A DNA stretch of 64,000 nucleotides from Stenotrophomonas maltophilia. GTDB lineage: Bacteria > Pseudomonadota > Gammaproteobacteria > Xanthomonadales > Xanthomonadaceae. The stretch covers positions 1 through 64,000 of the forward strand of contig DGLB01000057.1 of NCBI GenBank assembly GCA_002387845.1. Reading direction: 5' to 3'. A program made the position numbers and the translations under genes. The notes below the pieces were generated by a model. It saw only the letters and a program-made list of their open reading frames with translations. It did not search any database and was not told where the DNA came from. This document shows, piece after piece, positions 1 through 9,106 of the stretch (the first letter of the stretch is position 1; each line of letters opens with the position of its first letter).

Positions 1-93
1 CCGCCGGGGCCGGGGCCGCGGGTGGGGTGGGCGCGGCCGGCGTGGCATCACCGGCTTGCCGCCGCAACAGGCGCAGCTTGTCCAGGCTCAGGC

Positions 94-2568
94 TCAAAAC
101 GGCACGACCTCCACGTCAGCGTGGTGAGCTGCGTCGGGCAGCGCCTGCGCGTCGAACAGGTCCAGCACCTTCAGTGCCAGCGCCTTGGGCGTGGTGGCGT
201 CTTCTTCCTGACCGGCCAGCACCGGCCCCACGCAGGCCGGGCAGCCGGCCTTGCAGTCGCAGCGCTGCACCAGCTCGCGCGCGCGCAGAAGCAGTTCGTC
301 CTGACGCGTCCACAACGGCTCACTCAGGCCCACGCCGCCGGGGAAGTTGTCATACAGATACACCGTAGGCACGAACTGCTGCTGCAGCTCGATCGCGCTG
401 GCGTCGAACTCCGCGCCGCGCAGCTGGCCGCGTCCACTCTGGTCGGCCACCGCGAACCACGCACCGTCGCCGTTGCCCACCGCCTTCTGCAGGTCGCGCG
501 CATCGGCCATCACTGCCACCGTGGCGACGATATGCAGCGCGTAGGCCGCGCCGAGGAATCCATCCAGCGCCTCCTGTTTGGAGTCGAACGCAGTCAGCAG
601 CAGCGCCTGCGGCAGCTGCCACCACACCGCCGTGGTGTGCAGTTCCTGGTCGGGCAGGTTGACCGGGCCATAGCCGATGTTCTCATGGGTGTAGTAGCGG
701 ATCTTCTTGTAGCCCGCCACACGCCGCACCACGTGCACCTCGCCGTGATGCGAATCGCCCCGCCCGGCCACGCAGCCGTCGAAGCGGTCCAGCACCTTGA
801 GCTTGGTGAAGTCGATGCTGTCGGTGTAGTAGTCCACGTGCGTGCGGGTGACGTAGGCCTTGCGGCCTTCCCAGTCCAGCCGCTCCACCTGGTAAGGGGT
901 GGACTGCACCATGTGGATGGCCCCTTCGTACAGGGTCAGCGCGGCGGCGGAGTAATCCACCTCGGCAATGATCTGCTGCTTGCCATCGCTGCGGTCCACC
1001 ACCACGAAGTTGCCGTCGGCCACCGAACGCAGGCTGACCGCGTTGGCCGGGTAGCTGTCGGCGATCCACTCCCAGCGGTCGCCCTCGCGGTGCACCACCT
1101 CGGTTTCCGCCAGCGCCTCCAGGAATACCAGCGGGTCGATCGGACCAAACGGGTCGCCGGCCAGGAACGGCAATTCGAATGCCGCGCAGCGGATGTGGTC
1201 GAACAGGATCAGCGGCTGGTCCGGTGCGGTGCGTGCATGCTCCGGCGAAGCATCGGCGAAGAAGTCCGGGTGCCGCACCACGTACTGGTCCAGCGGCTGC
1301 GAGCTGGCCACCATCACGCCGAGTGCCGGCTGTTGGCGGCGACCGGCGCGACCGAAGCGCTGCCAGGTGGCCGCCACGCTGCCGGGGTAGCCATTGAGCA
1401 CCACCACGTCCAGGCTGCCGATATCCACACCCAGCTCCAGTGCCGAGGTGCTGACGATGCCATCGATGTTGCCGGCGCGCATGGCGCGTTCGGTCTCGCG
1501 GCGTTCGGTGGGCAGGTAGCCGCCGCGATAGGCGCGGATGCGCGCCGGCTTGCGCGGGTCGTGGTCGAAGATGTCTTTGAGGTACTTGGTGAGCACCTCC
1601 ACCATCAATCGGCTCTGCGCGAAGATCAGCGTCTTCAGCCCGGACTTGATCGCGATGCGCGCGATGCGGTTGCTCTGCGAGCGCGCCGAGGCACGCAGGC
1701 CGAGATCGGCGTTCACTACCGGCGGGTTCCACAGCAGCACGTGCTTGGGCCCTGTGGGCGCGCCGGATTCGGTGATCGCGGTGACCGGGGCTTCGATCAG
1801 GGCCTGCGCATGTTCCTTGGGGTTGCCGATGGTGGCCGAGCACAGGATGAACTGTGGCTCCACGCCGTAGAACGCGCAGATGCGCTTGAGCCGGCGCAGC
1901 ACGTTGGTGACATGACTGCCGAACACGCCACGGTAGGTGTGCACCTCATCAATCACCACATAGCGCAGGTTCTCGAAGAACTGCGCCCACTTGGTGTGAT
2001 GCGGCAGGATTGCCTGGTGCAGCATGTCCGGATTGGAGACCACGATGTCGCCGTGCAGGCGGATCGCCTGGCGCGCATCGCCGGGAGTGTCGCCGTCGAA
2101 GGTGAAGGCCTTGACCCCCAGGTCGCCGGCGCGGTTCAGCTCCAGCAGTTCGGCCACCTGGTCCTGGGCCAGCGCCTTGGTCGGAAACAGGTACAGCGCC
2201 TTGGCGTTGCCCTGCATGGCCGCGCTGACCACCGGCAGGGTGTAGCACAGCGACTTGCCGCTGGCGGTGGGGGTGACGATGGCCACGTGCTCGCCACGCT
2301 GGGTGGCGTCCCAGGCTTCCGCCTGATGGCTGTACAGCTGGTCGATCCCGCGCGCTTTCAGCGCGGCGGTGAGCGCCGCGGGCACATCGGCCGGAATGGG
2401 CGCGTAGCGACCCTCGCGCCCGGGAATCGTAAAGCTGCCGGTGATGCGGTCGGCATAGCGCCGTTGCAGCCGCGAGGTCAGCAACGCCCCATCCCGCGAG
2501 GGCAGCCCCTCGGTAGTGGACAACCGGCGCTCGGCGTCTTCGGTGCGCTTGGCGAGTTCGTAGGCCAT
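94..2568 (-). CDS. DEAD/DEAH-box helicase with C-terminal DUF1998 (YprA/MrfA-type)
   Basis: This 824-residue SF2 helicase probably acts in cytoplasmic DNA repair; MrfA of Bacillus, from the same family, works on mitomycin C lesions. The order of parts is family-typical. Walker A reads TPTASGKS, motif II is the DEVH box (IDEVHTYRG), motif III is CSATIGNP and motif VI is QRFGRAGR. A four-cysteine cluster (CDCKAGCPAC) near the C terminus matches the DUF1998 metal site. The frame is open 28 codons further upstream, but the ATG giving MAYELAKR is a better start because that extra stretch looks non-coding. The gene stands alone on the minus strand and diverges from the next gene. The family call is solid, but the exact repair role is inferred. 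Confidence 0.93.
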   Translation of the reverse strand: MAYELAKRTEDAERRLSTTEGLPSRDGALLTSRLQRRYADRITGSFTIPGREGRYAPIPADVPAALTAALKARGIDQLYSHQAEAWDATQRGEHVAIVTPTASGKSLCYTLPVVSAAMQGNAKALYLFPTKALAQDQVAELLELNRAGDLGVKAFTFDGDTPGDARQAIRLHGDIVVSNPDMLHQAILPHHTKWAQFFENLRYVVIDEVHTYRGVFGSHVTNVLRRLKRICAFYGVEPQFILCSATIGNPKEHAQALIEAPVTAITESGAPTGPKHVLLWNPPVVNADLGLRASARSQSNRIARIAIKSGLKTLIFAQSRLMVEVLTKYLKDIFDHDPRKPARIRAYRGGYLPTERRETERAMRAGNIDGIVSTSALELGVDIGSLDVVVLNGYPGSVAATWQRFGRAGRRQQPALGVMVASSQPLDQYVVRHPDFFADASPEHARTAPDQPLILFDHIRCAAFELPFLAGDPFGPIDPLVFLEALAETEVVHREGDRWEWIADSYPANAVSLRSVADGNFVVVDRSDGKQQIIAEVDYSAAALTLYEGAIHMVQSTPYQVERLDWEGRKAYVTRTHVDYYTDSIDFTKLKVLDRFDGCVAGRGDSHHGEVHVVRRVAGYKKIRYYTHENIGYGPVNLPDQELHTTAVWWQLPQALLLTAFDSKQEALDGFLGAAYALHIVATVAVMADARDLQKAVGNGDGAWFAVADQSGRGQLRGAEFDASAIELQQQFVPTVYLYDNFPGGVGLSEPLWTRQDELLLRARELVQRCDCKAGCPACVGPVLAGQEEDATTPKALALKVLDLFDAQALPDAAHHADVEVVPF

Positions 2569-2723
2569 GGAAAACGGTCTGCAAATAACAGCAGATAAGC
2601 ATATCGCCGTCTCATATCCCGAGACAGCGCAAGGGAGCATGACCTGAAGCATTCATGAAAAACGAAATCTGAAGCCCTCATCCGTATCCTTGCGCAAGGA
2701 TGCAGGGTCACGGAGCGGCAGAA

Positions 2724-3161
2724 GTGGCAACACGTGCAATTCAGGCAATCACGTTGGCCAGTGCCCTGCTGGTCAGCACAGCACATGCGCAGTCACCGCC
2801 GGCCACCCCACCGGTCGAACCGCCGCCGGCCAGCGACGACAACGTCACCACCCTCGGCGAAGTCCGCGCGATTAAACCCGAAGACGAGCCCCTGGATCTG
2901 TACCGTTTCAAGAACCCGGTGCAGCCAGCCCCGAACCGCTTCAGCCGCACCTGGAGCGAGCCGCCGTCGCCGGAGCAGGTCAGCCTGAGCGGCGGCTACC
3001 TGATGATGGGCATCAACGCCGCCCTCGGTGCCGCCGGCAAGGGCCTGCACAAACTGACCGGCGGCCCCGACCAGATCCAGTCGGCCATCGCCCGCCCGCC
3101 GCCTGAACTCACCGAAGACCAGCAGCAGCGCGCCCTGCAGCACCAGGACGGCACCCCGTAG
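2724..3161 (+). CDS. Small secreted proline-rich protein, unknown function
   Basis: This predicted exported protein of about 145 residues is not recognised. A hydrophobic stretch (AITLASALLVSTAHAQ) ends in an AHA-Q type signal peptidase site. It is followed by a proline-rich segment and a mature part with few defining motifs. The GTG start was chosen because a GGAG ribosome site lies 8 bases before it; an ATG 24 bases further upstream has none. The TAG stop codon lies inside the GTAG head of a SMAG repeat. The gene is single, with a helicase diverging on one side and a toxin-antitoxin pair downstream. A periplasmic location is inferred from the signal peptide alone. Confidence 0.6.
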   Translation: MATRAIQAITLASALLVSTAHAQSPPATPPVEPPPASDDNVTTLGEVRAIKPEDEPLDLYRFKNPVQPAPNRFSRTWSEPPSPEQVSLSGGYLMMGINAALGAAGKGLHKLTGGPDQIQSAIARPPPELTEDQQQRALQHQDGTP

Positions 3162-3180
3162 CGCCGGGCTTGCCCGGCTG
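3158..3180 (+). repeat. SMAG-type GTAG palindromic repeat
   Basis: A GTAG head is followed by a GCCGGGC/GCCCGGC stem with a two-base loop. The TAG of the head is also the stop codon of the secreted-protein gene. The right arm supplies the likely -35 of the next operon. Confidence 0.75.
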
Positions 3181-3199
3181 CTTTTCAATGGTTATACAA
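3170..3199 (+). promoter_or_regulatory. Probable sigma-70 promoter of the toxin-antitoxin operon
   Basis: A TTGCCC hexamer at 3170-3175 and TATACA at 3194-3199 are separated by 18 bases. The -10 hexamer overlaps the left arm of the palindrome at 3187-3215, so a repressor bound there would block RNA polymerase. Confidence 0.5.
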
Positions 3200-3215
3200 T
3201 TCCCAAATAACCATT
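3187..3215. promoter_or_regulatory. Perfect inverted repeat, likely antitoxin operator
   Basis: AATGGTTAT (3187-3195) and ATAACCATT (3207-3215) are perfect complements around an 11-base spacer. The centres of the arms are about two helical turns apart, as for a dimeric repressor. The second arm ends 14 bases before the start codon of the first gene of the pair. Autorepression by the downstream protein is inferred. Confidence 0.55.
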
Positions 3216-3229
3216 AAACGGGAGCCGTC

Positions 3230-3697
3230 ATGACCACGACCGTACAACTCGCAACGGCCCGCGAACTGGCGTCAGCGGGCAGTGTCCAGGACACGCTGCT
3301 TGTGGGCAGGACAGGCGGCTACGCCGTGCTGTTCAAACTCGGCAGTGGCGAACGCGCATTGGCGACCAAGGCGGGTACGACACGTCTCTTTTCCGGACTT
3401 GATGCCGCAGTGCGTGTGCTTCGAAGGGAACTGGGTATCACTCACTATCAGGTCGATACCAGCGGCTACTTTGAACGTGAGATATCCCGCACTCGACCGG
3501 ACCGGGCCAAAGCACTGAAACAGAATCATGAGGACGCCGCGTACACCGAGTTCCTCCGTCGGGAAACCGCTAGAGCGCTGGCTGATACGCGTCCGAGCCT
3601 CTCCAGCGAGGACGCCGAGTCCTATATGGATGCCGTCAAGGCAAGGCATCTGGCGCAACTGGAAGAGATGATGAGGCGTAAGGAACGCAGTAAGTGA
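3230..3697 (+). CDS. Putative antitoxin of a type II toxin-antitoxin pair
   Basis: This 155-residue cytoplasmic protein is not assigned to a named family. Its position as the first gene of a two-gene unit points to an antitoxin. It sits behind a promoter that overlaps a perfect palindrome, and it overlaps a ParE-like small gene by four bases (GTGA). The N-terminal half mixes beta and helical stretches. The C-terminal 70 residues are charged and helical, ending RRKERSK, as expected for a toxin-wrapping tail. The ATG is preceded by a GGGAG ribosome site. No classic HTH, AbrB or RHH motif is obvious, so DNA binding is a guess based on the palindrome. Confidence 0.5.
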   Translation: MTTTVQLATARELASAGSVQDTLLVGRTGGYAVLFKLGSGERALATKAGTTRLFSGLDAAVRVLRRELGITHYQVDTSGYFEREISRTRPDRAKALKQNHEDAAYTEFLRRETARALADTRPSLSSEDAESYMDAVKARHLAQLEEMMRRKERSK

Positions 3698-3999
3698 GCG
3701 TTGCCTGGACGCGGGCCGCTACCGAGGACCGCCAGCGCTTCTTGGACGCGGCGTTCGAACGTGCCATGGAGAGTGAGGATCCATCCATCTATCGTGCAGC
3801 TCTGGAAGCGGACACGAACATGACGCAGGAAGCCCAGGCACTGGATGGTGTAGCGACATGGCGGGAAGGGCCGCTCGATGGAACACGGCTTTATGTCTGC
3901 CGCAGGGCTCCCTATCTGCTGATCTACACCCGTAGCGGGGACGATGTACAGATCATCTGGGTCGCGCCGACAGCGTCAAACTGGAAGCCGTCACGCTGA
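3694..3999 (+). CDS. RelE/ParE-like toxin
   Basis: This is a 101-residue basic protein. Its C-terminal half has the alternating beta pattern of ParE/RelE toxins: DGTRLYVCRRAPYLLIYT, then DDVQIIWVAP. Residues 1-45 are helical. ParE proteins poison gyrase and RelE proteins cleave mRNA on ribosomes; the sequence does not show which applies here. The GTG start overlaps the stop of the upstream gene by four bases, so translation is coupled. Its last nine bases overlap the 3' end of the convergent gene at 3991. The family match is by eye and modest. Confidence 0.55.
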   Translation: MSVAWTRAATEDRQRFLDAAFERAMESEDPSIYRAALEADTNMTQEAQALDGVATWREGPLDGTRLYVCRRAPYLLIYTRSGDDVQIIWVAPTASNWKPSR

Positions 4000-5823
4000 A
4001 ACGGCGGGACGCCTCCGCTCCAGCCACCACAACAGCCCAGCCACAGCGACGAACGCCAGCAGCCACGGCCAACGCGGGCCGGGGACCGGCACCGGCGCGC
4101 CTGCGGGGGCTGCGCTGCCCTGCGTGAGTCGCTGTGCCGTGGCCAGTCGCACCTGCTGGCGATGCAGTGACGCCGCACCGGCCGGATCAAACACGAAAAA
4201 CGCCTGCGTTGCTTCGCCCTGCTGCAGGTGATGCCAGCCGGCCGCGCTGGGCCAATAGCCTGCGCAGCGCTGCGCGCCACTGGCCGGGTCGATCTGCAAC
4301 GTAATGGTGCTGCCCTGCGGATCGGCCACCTGCGCGCCGTCGGTGACCTGGCAGATCGTCACGCGCTCGCCCGACCACGGCGTGGTCGCGTCCACACGCG
4401 CTGCAACGGCCGCAGGCAGCGCGCGGGACACCTGCGCGAACACCGACGACCACAGTTCGGCGTAGCGGTCATCGCGACCGGCCAGCACCAGCCGGTAGCT
4501 GTCGCTGATCGGCAGCAGCGCCACGCGCCCGCGTCCCGCGCTGTGCCAGCCGCCGACGGGCTGGCCCTTTGCATCCTGCAGAAGGTGCGCCGCGCCGGCA
4601 ATGCTTGCGTTGAACTGCTCCAGCGTCGGTGGCACGCTGTTGTGGGAGGCCGCACTGGCCTCATCAATGTAGGCGGTGCTGTCAGTCGCAGGCCGCACCG
4701 GCCCGCGTCGCGCCTGCAGCAGCGCGCTCTCCGGATCGGCGGGCAAGGTGAGCGGTGCTGCGCGCGTTCCGCCACTGACCGCCAGCCCCCAGCTGCGCAG
4801 CGTCTGTCGCGCGCTGTCGCCGAGCGGGCCACCGCTGCGCACCAGCACGCCCAGACCTTCGCGCAGCGCTTGCTGAACCAGGTTGCGCTGCGCTGCGCTC
4901 AATGCGGCGAGGCTGCGCTCATCAAGCACCAGCACGTCGGTAGCGGCCAGGCGCGCGGCGGTCAGCGCCACCGGCGTGTCGCCCAGCATCACCCCGCCAC
5001 CGGCGTTGGCCTGCATCTGTACGGCCAGGCCGGTGTCCGCGGCCCAGCGGCGCAGGTACTTCCATTCCGGGCCGGGCGCGGCGGCCAGCATCAGCACGCG
5101 CGGTGCTGGCTGGGTCACGGTCTGCAGCGGCATCGGCACGCTGTCCACGGTGTGCTGCTGGGCGTCGAGCAGGCGCAGGGTGAACTCGCTGCGCCCGGCG
5201 TTACGGGCGCTGCCGTGCAGGCGCACGGTGCCTTGTGCATCAAGCGCGGCGCGGTCGACCACCACGCCGGCCGGATCCAGCAGTTCGGCGCGTGCATTGG
5301 CGACGCCTTGGGCGCGTGCGGTCACCGCAAACAACGCGCCTGGCGCGGTGATGGCGGGTGGCTGCAGGTCCATCCACCCCTGCGGTGCGGGGCCTGACAG
5401 CAAGGTGACATTCGCCGGCAGCACCGCGTCGCGGTCGCGTGCGGCCAGGCCGTCGCCGACCAGGGTCAGCGTGCTGTTGCCCGGATGCTGGCGCAGGGCG
5501 GTGGCGAGATCGGGGGCACGAGGGGTACCGGCGGGGCCATTGGCTTCCGGCAGGGCAATGACGGCGGCGTTGGTGGGAACGGTGCCCGCCGTGCTGGCGT
5601 TTGCGGTCAGTACGACCAGATGCCCGGCCTCGGCGTTGCGCGTGGGCGGTTGCAGGGTGAAGTAGAGGAGGACGGCGGCCAGGGCCTGCAGGAAGAGCAG
5701 GGTGGCCAGGCGGAGACGGCCAGGCGCGGAAAGCCGCCGGGCAGCGCCCGGCACCACCAGGCGCAGGGTGGCGGTCAGGGCAATGACGAGCAGGGCGATC
5801 GCGATCCAGAGTGATGTGCTCAT
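3991..5823 (-). CDS. Large membrane protein, last gene of the TldD/MoxR operon
   Basis: This 610-residue membrane protein has no confident family. Two N-terminal membrane helices (starting LWIAIALLVIALT and LATLLFLQALAAVLL) are followed by a large, probably periplasmic region. One C-terminal helix (WPWLLAFVAVAGLLWW) precedes a basic tail. The middle part (VLMLAAAPGPEWKYLRRW, then ATDVLVLDE) resembles the glutamine-amidotransferase-like fold found in BatA-type proteins, without a recognisable catalytic cysteine. The ATG overlaps the stop of the previous gene (ATGA); the frame runs 44 codons further upstream, but that stretch lies inside the previous gene. Co-translation suggests it is part of the same membrane complex. 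Confidence 0.6.
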   Translation of the reverse strand: MSTSLWIAIALLVIALTATLRLVVPGAARRLSAPGRLRLATLLFLQALAAVLLYFTLQPPTRNAEAGHLVVLTANASTAGTVPTNAAVIALPEANGPAGTPRAPDLATALRQHPGNSTLTLVGDGLAARDRDAVLPANVTLLSGPAPQGWMDLQPPAITAPGALFAVTARAQGVANARAELLDPAGVVVDRAALDAQGTVRLHGSARNAGRSEFTLRLLDAQQHTVDSVPMPLQTVTQPAPRVLMLAAAPGPEWKYLRRWAADTGLAVQMQANAGGGVMLGDTPVALTAARLAATDVLVLDERSLAALSAAQRNLVQQALREGLGVLVRSGGPLGDSARQTLRSWGLAVSGGTRAAPLTLPADPESALLQARRGPVRPATDSTAYIDEASAASHNSVPPTLEQFNASIAGAAHLLQDAKGQPVGGWHSAGRGRVALLPISDSYRLVLAGRDDRYAELWSSVFAQVSRALPAAVAARVDATTPWSGERVTICQVTDGAQVADPQGSTITLQIDPASGAQRCAGYWPSAAGWHHLQQGEATQAFFVFDPAGAASLHRQQVRLATAQRLTQGSAAPAGAPVPVPGPRWPWLLAFVAVAGLLWWLERRRPAVSA

Positions 5824-7985
5824 CGGGTGGCCTCCAGCGCGTCCAGGTAACGCTGCGCCATCGGGTCCGGCGCGTGGCGACGCTGCACCTGCGGCGACGG
5901 CCGCAGCAGGGCGCGCCACAGCTGCGCGCGCAGGGTGGCGCGGCAGGTGCTGCAATCGGGTGTCAGGCGCAGTTCTTCAATCGCGGCGGCCAGGCTGAGC
6001 GGGTCGATCAGGCGGGACTGGTTGCGACCCAGCCACGTGGTCAGCGCATCCAGATCGGGCGCGTTGCCGGCGTCGCCGAGCTGCTGCCAGACCGCCACGA
6101 TGGCGGGATCCGGTGCCTGCAGCGGGGTGATCGACAGCGTGCGACTGCCCAGCTCGTCGCGCTTGCCGGTCATGCGGCGGCCTTCATCAATCGGTGGCAG
6201 TTCCGGGCCGACCCGCGCCAGGTAGATGCGCTCGGCCTGCTGCACCTGCTTGATGAATTCCAGCGCCTTGTAGGCATAGGGCAACGCCTGCTGCGGGCGG
6301 CCCTGGCGCAGCTCACCTTCGGAGGACCACATCTGGTCCAGCGCGGCCTTCAGCGTCGCGCGGGTCTGTGGGTCGAGCAGGGTGGCGGCTTCGGCATGGT
6401 CGTGGGTGTGGCCGTACTCGCTGAGCACATCGGTGGCGCTGCCGAATACCGGCTGGCCTTCGCCCTTGGCAGCCCCGTGATCGTGGTCATCGAGAGCGCC
6501 GGCCGCATGATCGTGTTCGTCGGCATGTGCGCCGTCATGATCGTCGTGTGTGGCGGCCGGGGTGTCGCTGGTGGGCAGGTTGTCGCTGGTCGGCGGCGGC
6601 TTGGCCGCGCCTTCGGCTTCCTCGCCGAGGAACTGGCCGTAGCGCAGGCGCAGGATGCGCTGGTCCACGCCGATGGCATCGGAGCGCTTGATGAATTCCT
6701 CGGGCGCGAGCGTGGGCCGCGCTTTGATCAGCGCTTCGGCATCGATGATGATCTGGCGCTGGCTGCGGAAGTACGCCGGCAGGGTCTTCTTGACCATGCC
6801 TTCCATCGCCTCACCCAGCACCTGCTCCTCGCTGGGCAGGCGCAGGATCAGATTGGTGCTCTGTGCGGTCTGCGCCTGTGGGGTGTGGTTGTCCCGCACA
6901 TGCAACTGCGCGATCACGTCGTTGCCCGGCTGCGCGCCCAGCGCGGCAAGGTCCAGGGTGCGCGCGAAACGGCGCAGCGTGGGACTGCCCGTGCCGGACA
7001 GCGTGATGCGCTGCTCGCGGAAGGTGATGTTCTCGCCGCTGCCCTGGGCCAGGGTGACCTGCAGTTCGGCCGCAGCGGCCACGCCGAAGTCGTCGCTGGC
7101 TTCAAACTGCAGTGCCCACTGGCGCTGGTTGGCGGTGGCCAGTACCAGCGTCCGGTCGGGCGCGATCACGCGCACGCTGGGCGGCCGGTCCGGCGTTACG
7201 TCCAGCCGGTACAGACGCGGCGCGACCAGCGCAGGCTCGGTGACGACGCGGTACAGGGTGGGCCGGGTGGCCTTCCATTGCGCGGTCCACTGCTCGCCCT
7301 CGCGCTTCAAGGCGATGCGGCTGCCGTCGTGCAGGTGCAATGCCGCCGAGCGGGGCGTGCTGCTGAAGCGCAGTGACCACGACAGCACGCTGTCCTGCAC
7401 CAGCTTGGCATCCAACGGGGCCTGCACGCGCACGGGCTGGCCGGTGTAGGCCGGTGCCTGGATCTGCAGGCGCGAGGACTGCAGGCGCGGTGCCGCCGCG
7501 CCGGCCGCGTCTGCGCTCGCGGGTACGTGCTGCCGTAGCGGGGACGCAGCACCGCGTGGCCAACCCAGTGCCACCGCAGCGACCAGCAGCCCGCCCAGCC
7601 ACGCCAGCCACAACGTGCGCCATGGCCAGCGCGGTCGCAGGTCCGGCAGGCTCCTGGCCAGCGCGTCCTGCAGACGCGCGCGCTGACGCTGCTGCAGGGG
7701 ATTGAGCGTATCAGTGGCGGTGAACAACAGGTCGCTGCTGTCCTGGGCCACGGGGTGGCGGTCGAGTTGCCGTACCAGCCAACGGCGGTCCAGCCGGCGC
7801 GCGCGCCAGGTGGCGGCACCGGCCACGACCAGCAGGCACGGCAGCGCAATGGCGGTGCCGGCGTCGAGGCCGGACAGGCGCACCGCCAGGGCACCGGCAG
7901 CCAGGGCCAGCGGCAGCAGCGCCGCGAGCGTGATCCAGGCCTGACGGCGGCGCGCGCGCTGCCACGCCCGTTGCACGGCGATCAT
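5820..7985 (-). CDS. DUF4175-type membrane protein with His-rich insert
   Basis: This protein has 721 residues. Two N-terminal membrane helices lie within the first 60 residues (AWITLAALLPLALAAGALAV and a following hydrophobic stretch), with a third near residue 150. A long, presumably periplasmic region follows. It looks like the DUF4175 family found beside MoxR/DUF58/BatA genes; the assignment is from context and general character. A segment rich in His and Asp (HDDHDGAHADEHDH) lies about two thirds along and could bind metal. The ATG overlaps the BatA-like stop codon, and the 3' end overlaps the next gene, so five genes in a row are coupled or nearly so. Function is unknown; a scaffold for the ATPase-driven complex is an inference. 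Confidence 0.65.
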   Translation of the reverse strand: MIAVQRAWQRARRRQAWITLAALLPLALAAGALAVRLSGLDAGTAIALPCLLVVAGAATWRARRLDRRWLVRQLDRHPVAQDSSDLLFTATDTLNPLQQRQRARLQDALARSLPDLRPRWPWRTLWLAWLGGLLVAAVALGWPRGAASPLRQHVPASADAAGAAAPRLQSSRLQIQAPAYTGQPVRVQAPLDAKLVQDSVLSWSLRFSSTPRSAALHLHDGSRIALKREGEQWTAQWKATRPTLYRVVTEPALVAPRLYRLDVTPDRPPSVRVIAPDRTLVLATANQRQWALQFEASDDFGVAAAAELQVTLAQGSGENITFREQRITLSGTGSPTLRRFARTLDLAALGAQPGNDVIAQLHVRDNHTPQAQTAQSTNLILRLPSEEQVLGEAMEGMVKKTLPAYFRSQRQIIIDAEALIKARPTLAPEEFIKRSDAIGVDQRILRLRYGQFLGEEAEGAAKPPPTSDNLPTSDTPAATHDDHDGAHADEHDHAAGALDDHDHGAAKGEGQPVFGSATDVLSEYGHTHDHAEAATLLDPQTRATLKAALDQMWSSEGELRQGRPQQALPYAYKALEFIKQVQQAERIYLARVGPELPPIDEGRRMTGKRDELGSRTLSITPLQAPDPAIVAVWQQLGDAGNAPDLDALTTWLGRNQSRLIDPLSLAAAIEELRLTPDCSTCRATLRAQLWRALLRPSPQVQRRHAPDPMAQRYLDALEATR

Positions 7986-9106
7986 GCCCGGCTCCCGCGG
8001 CGGGCCGAGGTTGCCATCCAGCGCTCCACCGCGAACAGCAGCACGATCAACGCCAGCAACCACAGGCTCAGATCCTGCGGCTGCGCGACCGGCGGCGATG
8101 CACCGGTGAGCGGGCGTTGCGTGGTCGCGGCGGCGACCTGCGGAGCCGGCGTGGGCTGCAGCTGCTGCAGCAGCCGACGCGGGAAATCGGGCTCGCGCAG
8201 GATCGGCAGTGCGGCCGGCGACAGCGCCTTGCTGAACTGCAGCAGCTGGCCGCTGCCGAGCGCGTGGCGGGTGACGGCCACCGTACCCGCGGTGTCGCGA
8301 AGCGCGGGCGTGCCGGCATCGGGGGATGCCGCAGTCGCCGTGACCAGCACGCTGCCGCCGCCCTGCACCCAGGCCTTCCACGCGGCAGGCAGCGGTGCAT
8401 CACCCAGCCACACGCCCACCTGTCCGGCGGCGGGTGCCGCATCGCCGGTCTGCGCCGTCGCCAGTGGCTGCCCGCTCCAGGCCTGCTGCAGGGCGTCCAG
8501 CACGCGCTGGCTCTGTGCATCCGCCACTGCGCCGGCCACGTGCAACGTCGGTGTCGCAGCGGCCGCTGCGGGTGCGGGCAGTGGATGCCGCACGACGCGC
8601 CAGTCCACCGCGCGCGACAGCCGCACACGTTCGCCATCCAATCCCGGCATCGGATCAGGCACATGCACGGTCAACGTGGCACCTGCAGGAACAACCTGGT
8701 CCAGCTCGCGCAGCAGGCTGGCCAACGGCAGCGGACCCGCAGGCGGCGCGTCATCCAGCGGCGGGAAGCCCGGCGCAAGCCAGCGTCCCTCGGTGCCATC
8801 CTCCAGCGCCGGTGGGCTCAGTCCCGGGGCGACCACCACCCAGGGTGCGGTCTGCGCAGGCGTGCCGTGCAGCAGTGGATGCGCCAGCAGCAAAGCCAGT
8901 GCCGCCAGCAGCAGTAAACGCACCAGCAGCAGCGGCCATTCGTCGAAACGGATGCGTTGGCGCGGCTGCGCCCTGGCCCGCAGCCAGCGCAACGCGGCAA
9001 AATCGAGGGGCGCGTAATGATGACGCCGCGCCAGATGGATCAGCAGCGGCACGGCCAGCGCCGCCAATGCCAACAGCCCCAGCGGGAACAACAGCGACAG
9101 GCTCAT
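7982..9106 (-). CDS. BatA-like N-terminal domain membrane protein
   Basis: This 374-residue protein begins with the BatA N-terminal pattern: a first membrane helix (LLFPLGLLALAALAVPLLIHL), then RRHHYAPLDFAALRWL, then a second helix (LLLVRLLLLAALALLLAHPLL). One more helix sits close to the C terminus. BatA proteins of MoxR operons are inner-membrane proteins linked to envelope stress and protein complex assembly. There is no clear intact VWA MIDAS motif, which differs from full BatA/BatB. Start and stop overlap the flanking genes by four bases each (ATGA). Confidence 0.75.
   Translation of the reverse strand: MSLSLLFPLGLLALAALAVPLLIHLARRHHYAPLDFAALRWLRARAQPRQRIRFDEWPLLLVRLLLLAALALLLAHPLLHGTPAQTAPWVVVAPGLSPPALEDGTEGRWLAPGFPPLDDAPPAGPLPLASLLRELDQVVPAGATLTVHVPDPMPGLDGERVRLSRAVDWRVVRHPLPAPAAAAATPTLHVAGAVADAQSQRVLDALQQAWSGQPLATAQTGDAAPAAGQVGVWLGDAPLPAAWKAWVQGGGSVLVTATAASPDAGTPALRDTAGTVAVTRHALGSGQLLQFSKALSPAALPILREPDFPRRLLQQLQPTPAPQVAAATTQRPLTGASPPVAQPQDLSLWLLALIVLLFAVERWMATSARRGSRA

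Noticed and set aside
22..2598. Long plus-strand open frame antisense to the helicase
   Set aside because: It mirrors the helicase reading frame in GC-rich DNA. It is rich in Arg, His and Gln with no domain, and the minus strand carries clear helicase motifs.
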